From the NCBI RefSeq assembly GCF_021272205.1, contig NZ_JAJSDX010000011.1, forward strand, positions 32,675 through 96,674: DNA of 64,000 nucleotides, given 5' to 3'. The stretch's first letter is position 1. Every line of letters begins with the position of its first letter. Shown here piece after piece: positions 8,721 through 17,056 of this stretch. The notes under the pieces are model-generated. The model was not told the origin of the DNA and made no database searches. It saw nothing but the letters and a program-made list of their open reading frames with translations. Source of the stretch: Pantoea sp. Mb-10 (GTDB lineage: Bacteria; Pseudomonadota; Gammaproteobacteria; Enterobacterales; Enterobacteriaceae). A program made the translations under genes and the position numbers.

Positions 8721-9866
8721 ATGAAGCTTTTTCAACGCAGTGTGATGGCGGGGCTGGTGTTATTGCTGGCGGCCTGCGATCAAAAGAGCGCGCAGCAAAT
8801 GCCCTCAGGCACGCCGGAAGTCGGCGTAATGACGTTGCACAGTCAATCCGTCACGCTGGAGAGCACGCTATCGGGACGCGTGACGGGCAGCATGACTGCG
8901 GATGTGCGGCCGCAGGTTGATGGCATCATAAAGCAGCGGTTATTTACCGAAGGTGAAGAGGTCAAAGCGGGTCAGGTACTCTATCAAATCGATCCGGCGA
9001 GCTACCAGGCCAGCTACGATCAGGCGCTGGCCCAGCTTAAAAACGCGCAGGCGCTGGTGAAAAGCAGCCAGTTAAAAGCACAGCGCTATGCGGCCTTGGT
9101 GAAGGAGAATGGCGTATCGCGCCAGGACGCCGATGATGCCTTGGCCACCTATCAGCAAAATGTGGCCTCGGTGGAGCAATACCGTGCTGCCGTGGAAAGT
9201 GCGCGCATTAATCTTAATTATACCCGCATCACCGCGCCGATCGCTGGCCGCATCGGTATCTCTACCGTCACGCCGGGGGCGCTGGTCACGGCCAGCCAGA
9301 CCACGGCGCTGGCAACTATCCGCCAGTTGGATCCCATCTACGTCGATCTCACGCAGTCGAGCGTGCAATTACTCAAGCTGAAGCGTCAGCAAGCCTCCTT
9401 GCAAAAGGGCGACGCAGTGCCAGTGACCGTCACGCTGGAGGATGGCTCGTCTTATGCCCACGCCGGTAGGTTGGAACTCACCGAAGTGGCCGTGGATGAA
9501 TCCACCGGTACCGTGACGCTGCGTGCGCTGTTCCCCAACCCCGAGCACACGCTGCTACCGGGCATGTACGTGCGTGCTAAGGTCACCAATGGCGTGAAAA
9601 CCGATGCGATCCTGGCCCCGCAGCAGGGTATCACCCGCGATGCCAAGGGCAACGCCACTGCGCTGGTGGTCAATCAGCAAAACACCGTCGAAAGCCGCGA
9701 GGTGGAAACGCTTCAGGTCATGGGGGATAAGTGGCTGATCGGTTCCGGGCTGAACAACGGCGACCGGGTCATTGTTGAAGGCACGGGCAAAGTTCAGGCG
9801 GGCATGAAGGTCAATGCAGTGGACGTCACCGCCGACAAAACCGCCACAAGCGGCGAGGGACACTGA
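8721..9866 (+). CDS. RND efflux periplasmic adaptor (AcrA/MexA family)
   Basis: A 381-residue lipoprotein that links the inner-membrane pump to the outer-membrane channel. Signal peptide MKLFQRSVMAGLVLLLAAC with lipobox LLAAC puts the lipid on C19. The biotinyl-lipoyl half-motifs (VRPQVDGIIKQRLFTEGEEVKAGQ and ITAPIAGRIGISTVTPGALV) flank an alpha-helical hairpin at about residues 95-165. Beta-barrel and membrane-proximal domains follow. Length is near E. coli AcrA (397). It is the first gene of a three-gene operon; the pump starts 2 bp downstream. Likely cargo is drugs, dyes or plant antimicrobials, unproven. Confidence 0.93.
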   Translation: MKLFQRSVMAGLVLLLAACDQKSAQQMPSGTPEVGVMTLHSQSVTLESTLSGRVTGSMTADVRPQVDGIIKQRLFTEGEEVKAGQVLYQIDPASYQASYDQALAQLKNAQALVKSSQLKAQRYAALVKENGVSRQDADDALATYQQNVASVEQYRAAVESARINLNYTRITAPIAGRIGISTVTPGALVTASQTTALATIRQLDPIYVDLTQSSVQLLKLKRQQASLQKGDAVPVTVTLEDGSSYAHAGRLELTEVAVDESTGTVTLRALFPNPEHTLLPGMYVRAKVTNGVKTDAILAPQQGITRDAKGNATALVVNQQNTVESREVETLQVMGDKWLIGSGLNNGDRVIVEGTGKVQAGMKVNAVDVTADKTATSGEGH

Positions 9867-9868
9867 TT

Positions 9869-12800
9869 ATGCTGGCCCAATTTTTTATTCGCCGCCCGGT
9901 TTTCGCGTGGGTGATTGCCATCTGCATCATGTTGTTTGGCGCGATCAGCATTCGCAGTTTGCCAATCGCGCAATATCCCGATGTGGCCCCGCCACAAATC
10001 AGTATTAAGGCGACCTACACCGGCGCCTCGGCGGAAACGCTGGAAAGCAGCGTTACGCAGGTGATTGAACAGCAGCTCACCGGGCTGGATGGGCTGCTCT
10101 ACTTTAGCGCCACCAGTACCGCATCCACGGGACAGGTGAAAATCAATGTCACGTTCAAGCAGGGCACCGATCCTGATATCGCGCAGGTGCAGGTGCAAAA
10201 CAAGGTGCAACAGGCAGAAAGCCGCTTACCCTCAGCGGTGACGTCACAGGGCGTGACGGTGGAAAAAGCGCAGAGCGACTTCCTCCTGATTTTGGCCCTT
10301 TACGACAAAACCAACAAAAGCACCTCCGCTGACGTGGCGGACTATATGGTCAGTAATATGGAAGACACGCTGGCGCGCGTACCGGGTGTCGGCAGCGTGC
10401 AGGTGTTTGGGGCTGAATATGCGATGCGCATTTGGCTGGACCCGGCCAAGCTGGCCTCCTATTCCCTGATGCCATCGGATATCACCAGCGCGTTAGAGAG
10501 CCAAAACACCCAAGTTTCATCGGGACAGTTAGGCGCGCAGCCCGCCAGCGCAACACAGCAGCTTGTGGCGACCGTGCGATCCCGATCGCGACTGCAAACG
10601 CCGGAGCAGTTCCGCGCGATTGTGCTGAAAAGCCAAAGCGACGGTTCGGTGGTTCGGCTTGAAGATGTCGCCCGCGTTGAAATGGGGGCCGAGGACTATA
10701 GCGCGAATGTGTTGGCCAATGGCCATCCTGCCTCCGGTATCGCCATCCAGCTGGCCTCGGGCGCGAACGCGCTCTCCACCGCTGAGCAGGTTAAAGCGAC
10801 CATTGAGACCTTCCGCAGCAGCATGCCCGCAGGTTATGACATTGCTTACCCGCTTGATAGCACCGATTTTGTGAAAATTTCCATCGAGGAGGTGATTAAA
10901 ACCCTGGTGGAAGCCATGGTGTTAGTGGTGATCGTGATGTTTATTTTCCTGCAAAATATCCGTACCACGCTGATCCCCACCATTGCTGTGCCGGTGGTGC
11001 TGCTGGGCACCTTTGGCGTGCTGGCCCTGTTTGGTTACTCCATTAATACCTTAACGCTGTTCGGTATGGTGCTCGCCATCGGCTTGCTGGTGGACGATGC
11101 CATTGTCGTGGTGGAAAACGTAGAGCGCGTCATGCGTGAGGAGGGGTTACCGCCGCGCCAGGCCACCGAAAAATCGATGCGTGAGATCACCGGCGCGCTG
11201 ATCGGCATTGCGCTGGTGCTCTCCGCCGTGTTTCTACCGATGACGTTTTTCAGTGGCTCAACCGGCGTGATTTATCGGCAGTTTGCCATCACGATTGTAT
11301 CGTCAATGGTGCTGTCGGTGCTGGTTGCGCTGACGCTCACGCCCGCGCTCTGCGCCACCCTGTTAAAACCGCACGGCGAACAGCACGGCACGACGGGCTT
11401 TTTCGGCTGGTTTAACCGTCACTATTCCCGCATTGAGCGACGCTATGAAAACGGCGTCGGGCATGTGGTCCATCGTTCCGTGCGCTATTTGCTGGTGTAT
11501 GGCGTGCTGCTGGCGGGGTGCGCGTTGCTCTATATGCGTTTGCCCACCGGCTTTCTGCCGACCGAAGATCAAGGCTACATCATGGTGCAGTATCAATTAG
11601 CGCCCGGTGCGACGGAGAATCGGACGGATGAGGTGCGTCGTCAGGTGCAGGCGTACTTCGCCACGAAGGAGAAGCACAACGTTAACGTCAGCATGCTGGT
11701 AAACGGCTTTAGCTTTGCCGGCAGCGGACAAAACGCCGGGGTAGGGTTTATCGCCTTGAAGAACTGGCGCGATCGTGAAGGCGCGGAGAACAGCGCGGAC
11801 GCCATCGCCGGACGCGCTATGGCCGCGCTGTCGCACGTACGTGACGCGCAAATTTTTGTGCTGTCGCCGCCCGCGGTATCCGGGCTTGGGCAATCCAACG
11901 GCTTCACCTTCGAGTTACAGGGCAAGGGCGCCACCACGCGTGATGAACTGCTCAAAATGCGGGATACGTTGATTGCCAAGGCCAATCACGATCCGGCGAT
12001 GAGCGCGGTGCGCGCCAATACGCTGCCGGATTTGCCTCAGCTGCAAGTAACGATTGACGACGCCAAGGCACAGTCGCTGGGCCTCACCCTGAGCGATATC
12101 AATACCACGCTGAGCGCAGCGCTGGGTGGCAGTTACGTCAATGACTTTACCGATCGTGGCCGCGTGAAAAAAGTCTATATCCAGGGCGATGAAGCGTTTC
12201 GCAGTAAGCCGGAAGATATCGACCAATGGTATGTGCGCGGCAGTGACAGTAGCAGCAATACCACCATGGTGCCGTTCTCTTCCTTTGCCGCGTCGAACTG
12301 GATGTACGGCCCTGATGTGCTGTCGCGCTACAACGGCCTTGCTGCCTATGAGATTCAGGGCTCGGCGGCCGCTGGCAAAAGCTCCGGCGATGCCATGGCC
12401 GCGATGGAGCGGCTGGCGGCGGACTTGCCCGCCGGCTCGACGTTTGCCTGGAGCGGCCTCTCTTATCAAGAAAAGCTAGCCGGTAATCAAGCGATATCGC
12501 TGTATGCCATATCGTTGCTGGTGGTCTTCCTGTGTTTGGCCGCGCTGTATGAGAGTTGGTCAGTGCCGTTTTCGGTGATGATGGTGGTGCCGTTGGGCGT
12601 GATTGGGGCGCTGCTGGCCGTCACCTTGCGCGGGCTGGAGAATGATGTCTATTTCCAGGTGGCACTGCTCACCATCATTGGCCTCTCGGCGAAAAACGCC
12701 ATTCTGATCGTTGAGTTTGCCGAGGAGCGCTACCGCAGTGGTGAGAGCCCGGTGAAAGCGGCGATCCATGCGGCCACAATGCGTTTACGCCCGATTATCA

Positions 12801-13030
12801 TGACGTCATTAGCCTTTACCGCCGGGGTGTTGCCGTTGGCGATTGCTACCGGCGCAGGTGCCAATAGCCGTATTGCCATTGGCACCGGTATCATTGGCGG
12901 CACGCTCTCGGCCACGTTACTGGCCATCTTCCTGGTGCCGCTGTTCTTTATTTTGGTCCGTCGCGTCTTTCCGGCAAAGCCTCATGACGCTGCCTCAACC
13001 ACCCACTCTGCAGCGAACCCGGAGGCGTAA
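9869..13030 (+). CDS. RND multidrug efflux pump, HAE-1 family (AcrB/MexB-like)
   Basis: 1053 residues, close to E. coli AcrB (1049). An inner-membrane trimer that exports amphiphilic compounds using the proton gradient. It starts MLAQFFIRRPVFAWVIAI, the typical first helix, and has 12 membrane helices with two large periplasmic loops. The proton-relay pair is visible in GLLVDDAIVVVENVERV (helix 4), and GLSAKNAILIVEFAEE (helix 10) carries the partner lysine. The porter domain begins SIRSLPIAQYPDVAPP. It is translationally close to both neighbours (2-bp gaps), so the complete tripartite pump is encoded here. The exact counterpart (AcrF, AcrD or MexB type) cannot be fixed without a tree. Confidence 0.95.
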   Translation: MLAQFFIRRPVFAWVIAICIMLFGAISIRSLPIAQYPDVAPPQISIKATYTGASAETLESSVTQVIEQQLTGLDGLLYFSATSTASTGQVKINVTFKQGTDPDIAQVQVQNKVQQAESRLPSAVTSQGVTVEKAQSDFLLILALYDKTNKSTSADVADYMVSNMEDTLARVPGVGSVQVFGAEYAMRIWLDPAKLASYSLMPSDITSALESQNTQVSSGQLGAQPASATQQLVATVRSRSRLQTPEQFRAIVLKSQSDGSVVRLEDVARVEMGAEDYSANVLANGHPASGIAIQLASGANALSTAEQVKATIETFRSSMPAGYDIAYPLDSTDFVKISIEEVIKTLVEAMVLVVIVMFIFLQNIRTTLIPTIAVPVVLLGTFGVLALFGYSINTLTLFGMVLAIGLLVDDAIVVVENVERVMREEGLPPRQATEKSMREITGALIGIALVLSAVFLPMTFFSGSTGVIYRQFAITIVSSMVLSVLVALTLTPALCATLLKPHGEQHGTTGFFGWFNRHYSRIERRYENGVGHVVHRSVRYLLVYGVLLAGCALLYMRLPTGFLPTEDQGYIMVQYQLAPGATENRTDEVRRQVQAYFATKEKHNVNVSMLVNGFSFAGSGQNAGVGFIALKNWRDREGAENSADAIAGRAMAALSHVRDAQIFVLSPPAVSGLGQSNGFTFELQGKGATTRDELLKMRDTLIAKANHDPAMSAVRANTLPDLPQLQVTIDDAKAQSLGLTLSDINTTLSAALGGSYVNDFTDRGRVKKVYIQGDEAFRSKPEDIDQWYVRGSDSSSNTTMVPFSSFAASNWMYGPDVLSRYNGLAAYEIQGSAAAGKSSGDAMAAMERLAADLPAGSTFAWSGLSYQEKLAGNQAISLYAISLLVVFLCLAALYESWSVPFSVMMVVPLGVIGALLAVTLRGLENDVYFQVALLTIIGLSAKNAILIVEFAEERYRSGESPVKAAIHAATMRLRPIIMTSLAFTAGVLPLAIATGAGANSRIAIGTGIIGGTLSATLLAIFLVPLFFILVRRVFPAKPHDAASTTHSAANPEA
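11739..11746 (+). other. KOPS octamer, pointing right
   Basis: GGGTAGGG within the RND pump gene, oriented toward dif. Confidence 0.5.
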
Positions 13031-13032
13031 CG

Positions 13033-14454
13033 ATGTCTAAACCTATTCTGTTGTGGTTACCTTTGCTACTGACGGGCTGCGTCTCGCTGGACCCACACTA
13101 CGATCGACCTGAAGGGGCGGTGAGCAGCCAGGCGCCCCGCGGCGAGGCGTATCGCGATTTGCCCGCCTCTACGTCGGACTATCGCACTATCCGCTGGCAA
13201 GACTACGTGCTTGATGCGCAGTTGCGTCAGGTGGTGGCGATGGCGCTGGATAGCAGCCGCGACCTGCGCGAGGCGGTGGCGAATGTTAAATCGGCGCATG
13301 CGCAGTATGGCGAGCAGCGGGCCGATCTCTTCCCCTCGCTGAGTGCGGGCCTCAGCGGCACGCGCGCCCGCACCTTAAGCGGCGAGGGCAATCAAACCGC
13401 GCTAAGCAGCAGCTATTCGGCAGAAGGCAGCGTCAGCGCTTTTGAGCTCGATCTGTTTGGCAAAAATCAAAGCTTAACCCGCCAGCAGTATGAGACCTAT
13501 CTGGGCACGCTGGAGGGCGCGCGCAGTACGCGTCTGACGGTGCTCTATAACACGGTAAGCTATTGGCTACAGCTTGCGGCCGATCGCAGCAATCTGACCA
13601 TCGCGAAAGAGACCGCGAAGAGTGCAGAGCAGTCTCTGGCGGTCACGCGTAAGCGGATGGAAAGCGGGGTGGCGTCAATGGTGGATGTCTCCTCGGCGGA
13701 GACCACCTGGCAATCGGCGCAGGCCGATGTTGCCAGCTATACCACCAGCGTGGCTCAGGATAAAAACGCGTTGGATTTGGTGGTGGGAAAAAGCGTACCG
13801 GATACGCTCCTGCCTGCGGATATTGACTCGCTGGGGCAGGCTTTGCGTGATGTGCCCGCCGGCGTTTCCTCTGCGGTGTTGCAGAATCGCCCGGATGTGC
13901 TGCAAGCCGAGCACAACCTCAAGGCGGCAAATGCCAATATCGGCGCGGCGCGGGCTAACTTCTTTCCCAGCATCACGCTTACCGCCAGCGGTGGCGTAGG
14001 CAGCAGCGACCTCTCTGCGCTGTTCAAAAACGGTGCGGGTATCTGGTCCTTTGCACCGTCTATTTCGCTGCCCATCTTCAAGGGGGGCTACAATGTGGCC
14101 TACCTGAATTACACCAAGGCGCAAAAAGAGTACTACGTGGCCGCCTATGAGAAAGCGGTGCAGACCGCTTTCCAGGAGGTGGCGGATGCGCTGGCGCGGC
14201 GAGGTACTCTCAATAGCCAACTCAGCAGCCAGCGTAATAATGTGGCGGCCGCGCAGACCTATTGGCATTTAGCCGATCTGCGCTACCAGAACGGCGTGGA
14301 TACGTGGCTGAATGCCTTAACCGCGCAGCGCACGCTCTACAGCGCGCGGACGAGCTTAGTCACCGTCCAGCAGGCGTATTACCAAAACCTGATCACCTTT
14401 TATAAGGTTATGGGGGGTGGAATGGCGTTAGATGCCGACGATCGACCAATATAG
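13033..14454 (+). CDS. Outer-membrane efflux channel lipoprotein (NodT/OprM family)
   Basis: 473 residues. Signal peptide with lipobox LLLTGC (C16), then a mature protein with two repeated OEP domains, the architecture of OprM-like channels that form a trimeric beta-barrel plus periplasmic alpha-tunnel. Landmarks are WQDYVLDAQLRQVVAMAL, NRPDVLQAEHNLKAANANIGAARANFFPSI and YQNGVDTWLNALTAQRTLYSARTSLV. Third gene of the RND operon, 2 bp after the pump. Having its own channel gene means the system need not borrow TolC. A terminator follows at 14485. Confidence 0.93.
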   Translation: MSKPILLWLPLLLTGCVSLDPHYDRPEGAVSSQAPRGEAYRDLPASTSDYRTIRWQDYVLDAQLRQVVAMALDSSRDLREAVANVKSAHAQYGEQRADLFPSLSAGLSGTRARTLSGEGNQTALSSSYSAEGSVSAFELDLFGKNQSLTRQQYETYLGTLEGARSTRLTVLYNTVSYWLQLAADRSNLTIAKETAKSAEQSLAVTRKRMESGVASMVDVSSAETTWQSAQADVASYTTSVAQDKNALDLVVGKSVPDTLLPADIDSLGQALRDVPAGVSSAVLQNRPDVLQAEHNLKAANANIGAARANFFPSITLTASGGVGSSDLSALFKNGAGIWSFAPSISLPIFKGGYNVAYLNYTKAQKEYYVAAYEKAVQTAFQEVADALARRGTLNSQLSSQRNNVAAAQTYWHLADLRYQNGVDTWLNALTAQRTLYSARTSLVTVQQAYYQNLITFYKVMGGGMALDADDRPI

Positions 14455-14484
14455 TGCTTGCTGGGGATAAGTGTCGTTCACGTG

Positions 14485-14511
14485 AAAGGTCGGCCATCAC
14501 GGCGACCTTTT
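14485..14511 (+). terminator. Terminator after the RND operon
   Basis: AAAGGTCG and CGACCTTT form a perfect 8-bp stem around GCCATCACGG, ending in four T. It lies 30 bp after the channel stop codon. The 10-bp palindrome TTCACGTGAA (14477-14486) overlaps its left foot and could also be an operator for the following TetR gene. Confidence 0.6.
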
Positions 14512-14601
14512 CGGCATGCGTGTGACATTTTTTCCCTGTCTCCCGTATTATCCGCCTGCAAAAAAGTACACTATCCGGCGCAGACGGTTCCAGGAGGGAT
14601 T

Positions 14602-15183
14602 TTGAGTAAATCTGATCATGACGCGTTTACTGAGCAGCGCCAGCAGTGGATTATTTCAGCCGCAGAGGCCTGCTTTAGCCGGGCGGGGTTTCACGGTACC
14701 AGCATGGCGGATATCTGTCGTGAATCAGGCTTAGGCGCGGGGCAAATCTATCGTCATTTCAGCAGTAAGGAGAGCATTGTCTGGGCGGCCATCAACGCGA
14801 TCGCCGTGCGCTGGCGCCTTTTTTTGCAGCATACGCTGCCGCAGCAAAACAGCGTCGAGCACCTTGTGGATCCGCATTCGACGTTTTGGCACGGCTGGCC
14901 CCAGCAAGATCGCTGTTTGTTACTTGAGATGTATTCAGAAGCCTCACGCAATGAAGCGGTGCGCGAGGTGTTAGCACAGCAGGAGCAGCAACTGGTACGC
15001 GAACTGTCGCACGCGTTTGCCCTTACGTATCCTGTAATGAGTGCCGAACAACGTCATCAGCGCATTCAATTTTTATTGGTACTCGTGGATGGTGTGGCGT
15101 GCCGGGCCGTTGACGACGGTGACAAGGACGCGCAGGAGCGACGGCGCATCAATGCGATACTGGATCGCCATCTGTTTACCTGA
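14602..15183 (+). CDS. TetR/AcrR-family repressor, likely regulator of the RND operon
   Basis: About 193 residues. The N-terminal helix-turn-helix is clear: ISAAEACFSRAGFHGTSMADICRESGLGAGQIYRHFSSKESI. The C-terminal ligand domain is not recognisable as a subgroup. No ATG is available in frame near the domain start; I choose the TTG at 14602, preceded by AGGAGG, which gives the usual TetR length. An upstream in-frame start would add an unrelated leader. It follows the efflux operon after a terminator and is convergent with a second TetR gene, their stops 2 bp apart. Control of the upstream operon through TGAACGTTCA is inference. Confidence 0.8.
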   Translation: MSKSDHDAFTEQRQQWIISAAEACFSRAGFHGTSMADICRESGLGAGQIYRHFSSKESIVWAAINAIAVRWRLFLQHTLPQQNSVEHLVDPHSTFWHGWPQQDRCLLLEMYSEASRNEAVREVLAQQEQQLVRELSHAFALTYPVMSAEQRHQRIQFLLVLVDGVACRAVDDGDKDAQERRRINAILDRHLFT

Positions 15184-15185
15184 CG

Positions 15186-15743
15186 TCATGCCCCGTCGGG
15201 CCGATGCACTTCGCGGTTAATCTCAGCAAAGAAGGGGAGAAATCCCTCAGGAATGGCCTGCTGTTTCATGCAGCGACGAATAATCAAGCCATCAATGATC
15301 AGCGACATGGTAGAGAGCCGCGAACGAATAACCCGCGCCTCCAGGGTGGGATTCAGCGCTTGTTCCTGACGGATAAAGTTATTGCCCAGCTCTTGCCAGG
15401 CCTCCTGCATGATGTGATGAATGCGGGCATTGCGCGTGGCTTCCGCAGACACTTCCATCAGTAATACGATGCTTTGTTCCACTGCGGGCGGCACAATATC
15501 CTGCGCCGAGTGGGTGGCAGCGTGCGCGGCGTGCTTAAAATCAGCGTTGAGCAGGGTAATCATCCGTTGCACCACGCGCGTCACCAGCGCTTCGATGATG
15601 GCTTCTTTGTTTTTGTAATATTTATAAATCAGCCCAATGCTCACCCCGGATTCACGGGCAATCTGTTGCACCGAGGTTTGATAAAATCCGTGCTGACGCA
15701 TGCAGCGCTCGGCTGCGTCAAGAATGTTTTCGCTGCGGCTCAT
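15186..15743 (-). CDS. TetR/AcrR-family transcriptional regulator
   Basis: 185 residues. The DNA-binding head ILDAAERCMRQHGFYQTSVQQIARESGVSIGLIYKYYKNKEAI is a textbook TetR helix-turn-helix. The rest is helical, and RSRLSTMSLIIDGLIIRRCMKQ near the end resembles the dimerisation helices of AcrR-like repressors. It is convergent with the other TetR gene and its promoter faces composite repeat B, so no target gene lies beside its 5' end. It may act on the efflux operon, itself, or a distant gene. The pair of convergent regulators after one pump is unusual. Confidence 0.85.
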   Translation of the reverse strand: MSRSENILDAAERCMRQHGFYQTSVQQIARESGVSIGLIYKYYKNKEAIIEALVTRVVQRMITLLNADFKHAAHAATHSAQDIVPPAVEQSIVLLMEVSAEATRNARIHHIMQEAWQELGNNFIRQEQALNPTLEARVIRSRLSTMSLIIDGLIIRRCMKQQAIPEGFLPFFAEINREVHRPDGA

Positions 15744-16003
15744 GGTGGGTTCTCACAAGGGCGGAAGCGCTAGTTTACGCATAATTTCCCGCAGCGTCAT
15801 GGGGAGCGTTAGCCACTTGCAGTGGCTGGTGGCTTGCGCCGCAGGCAGCGGCGGGGTGCTTTAGCCACTTGCAGTGGCGGGCTTATGCCGCAGGCAGGTG
15901 CCTTTGCCACTTGCTGTGGCGGGGCTTGTGCCGCAGGCAGCGGCACGGCGCTGGCGTTAGCACGGAGCGACTTTCGTTCGCCATCGCAATGGCAGGTGCC
16001 TTT

Positions 16004-16215
16004 ACCGCGCTGCGGCGACCGAGCAGAGGGCGCCAGGCCGCGCCCTCTGCACTCCCCGGCCCTGCGCCAGCCCCACTCGCCGCTGCGCGGTACCTTCACT
16101 CTCTCAGCCTTCCTGACGGACCGGCGTCGATTCGCTCCTGCTCAACGCCGCCTCTCGCGGCATCCATGCCGCTCGCCCTGGAAGGCCTCCTTCGTTCAGC
16201 GAGTGGGGATGGCGC
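16004..16215 (+). repeat. Left arm of composite repeat B
   Basis: 212 bp, with only scattered differences from 5368-5579. CCCTGCGCCAGCC at 16060-16072 has its exact reverse complement in the right arm at 16659-16671. Confidence 0.9.
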
Positions 16216-16521
16216 TTCACACCCCCTGCTGCACGCCATGACTTTTTTCGCAGCCGCCGCGTGGCGGGAAGATTTTTAAGGTGCGTTCAGGCTGCGCTGC
16301 TTTAAGTAAAACCCTTCGTTCGTGTTTTTAAGTCTTTTGAGGTTACTGGGTGGTTGAAAGACTTTTAACTAGCATCCCGCCCGCGCGGTGTTCATCAGAA
16401 ACCTTCTGTCTTCTGTCTTCTGTTTTTTCCAGCCAGCCGCTTTCTTCGCAGACCCGTTTACAGCCCTCCAGACAACACCACACACAAAAAAAGAAAAAGG
16501 CTCTTAAAGGCGAGGTTTGTG

Positions 16522-16741
16522 GCGCCATCCGGAGCGCCGAACGGAGCGTGACGGCCAGGACGAAGCGGCAGGGATGCCGCTGAGAGGGCGGAATGAGCCA
16601 GGGATGGCGAATCCGCGCGGTCCGTGAGGCTGGCGCGGCGGAGTGAGGGAACAGCGGAGGCTGGCGCAGGGCGCGGATTGCAAAGGGCCGCGCCCATCGG
16701 CCCTTTGCCCGTACGCCGCAGCGGGGTGGATGAAACTGCCG
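16522..16741 (-). repeat. Right arm of composite repeat B (inverted)
   Basis: 220 bp, the same length as the copy A right arm and close in sequence throughout, including the CGGCCCTTTGC hairpin near 16680-16708. Confidence 0.85.
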
Positions 16742-16955
16742 TGCGCTTAGCGGGCGGAACCCGCTCAGGGTTTACTACAGACCGGCTGAGCGGTCGGAAC
16801 CCGCTCAGGGTTCAGTGAAGACCGGCTGAGCGGGCCGGACCCCGCTCTCCATTTACCGGCTCGAGCGGTCGGAACCCGCTCACCCTCCACCGGCAGTTGA
16901 GCGGGCCGGAACCCGCTCACGCATTCCCGGCTTTGCGGGCCGGACTCCCGCAGCG
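16742..16955. repeat. Array of GCGGG/CCCGC hairpins ending repeat B
   Basis: Six units of the form GAGCGG(G/T)CCGGAACCCGCTC, most preceded by ACCGGCT, spaced about 30-40 bp. They are cleaner than in copy A: several stems are perfect over 7 bp. The array ends 25 bp before the Pho box of the next operon. Confidence 0.85.
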
Positions 16956-16980
16956 CTCCACCAACGCCTTGGTCACCGTC

Positions 16981-17009
16981 CCGTCATCTTGCTGCCATAA
17001 AACCTTCAT
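16981..17009 (+). promoter_or_regulatory. Three-unit Pho box for the Ugp-like operon
   Basis: CCGTCAT-CTTG-CTGCCAT-AAAA-CCTTCAT: three PhoB 7-mers with starts exactly 11 bp apart (16981, 16992, 17003), 48 bp before the first ATG. The 11-bp register and the AAAA spacer are those of known Pho boxes (consensus CTGTCAT repeats). It fits the G3P-importer-like content of the operon. Confidence 0.7.
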
Positions 17010-17056
17010 TCCGCTGCGCTAGCTTACCGCCATTCTGATTTCAGGACCTTGGCTGC

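Larger units (their letters stand above)
15808..16958 (+). repeat. Composite inverted-repeat element, copy B (full)
   Basis: Same layout and orientation as copy A. Palindromic modules 15808-16003 hold three copies of GCCACTTGC(A/T)GTGGC (15812, 15864, 15906). Left arm 16004-16215 and right arm 16522-16741 are diverged reverse complements. The spacer 16216-16521 contains the CTTCTGTCTTCTGTC tract also present in A, and hairpin tail 16742-16955 follows. Arms are much better conserved between A and B than the spacer is. It lies between the start of a TetR gene and the Pho-box promoter of the Ugp-like operon. No convincing gene lies inside. Confidence 0.9.

Noticed and set aside
16742..16955. CRISPR-like appearance of the repeated hairpins
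   Set aside because: Units are imperfect, spacing is uneven, there are no unique equal-length spacers and no cas genes.
15798..17056. Insertion sequence as explanation for repeat B
   Set aside because: No transposase frame, no clean terminal repeats and no visible target duplication.
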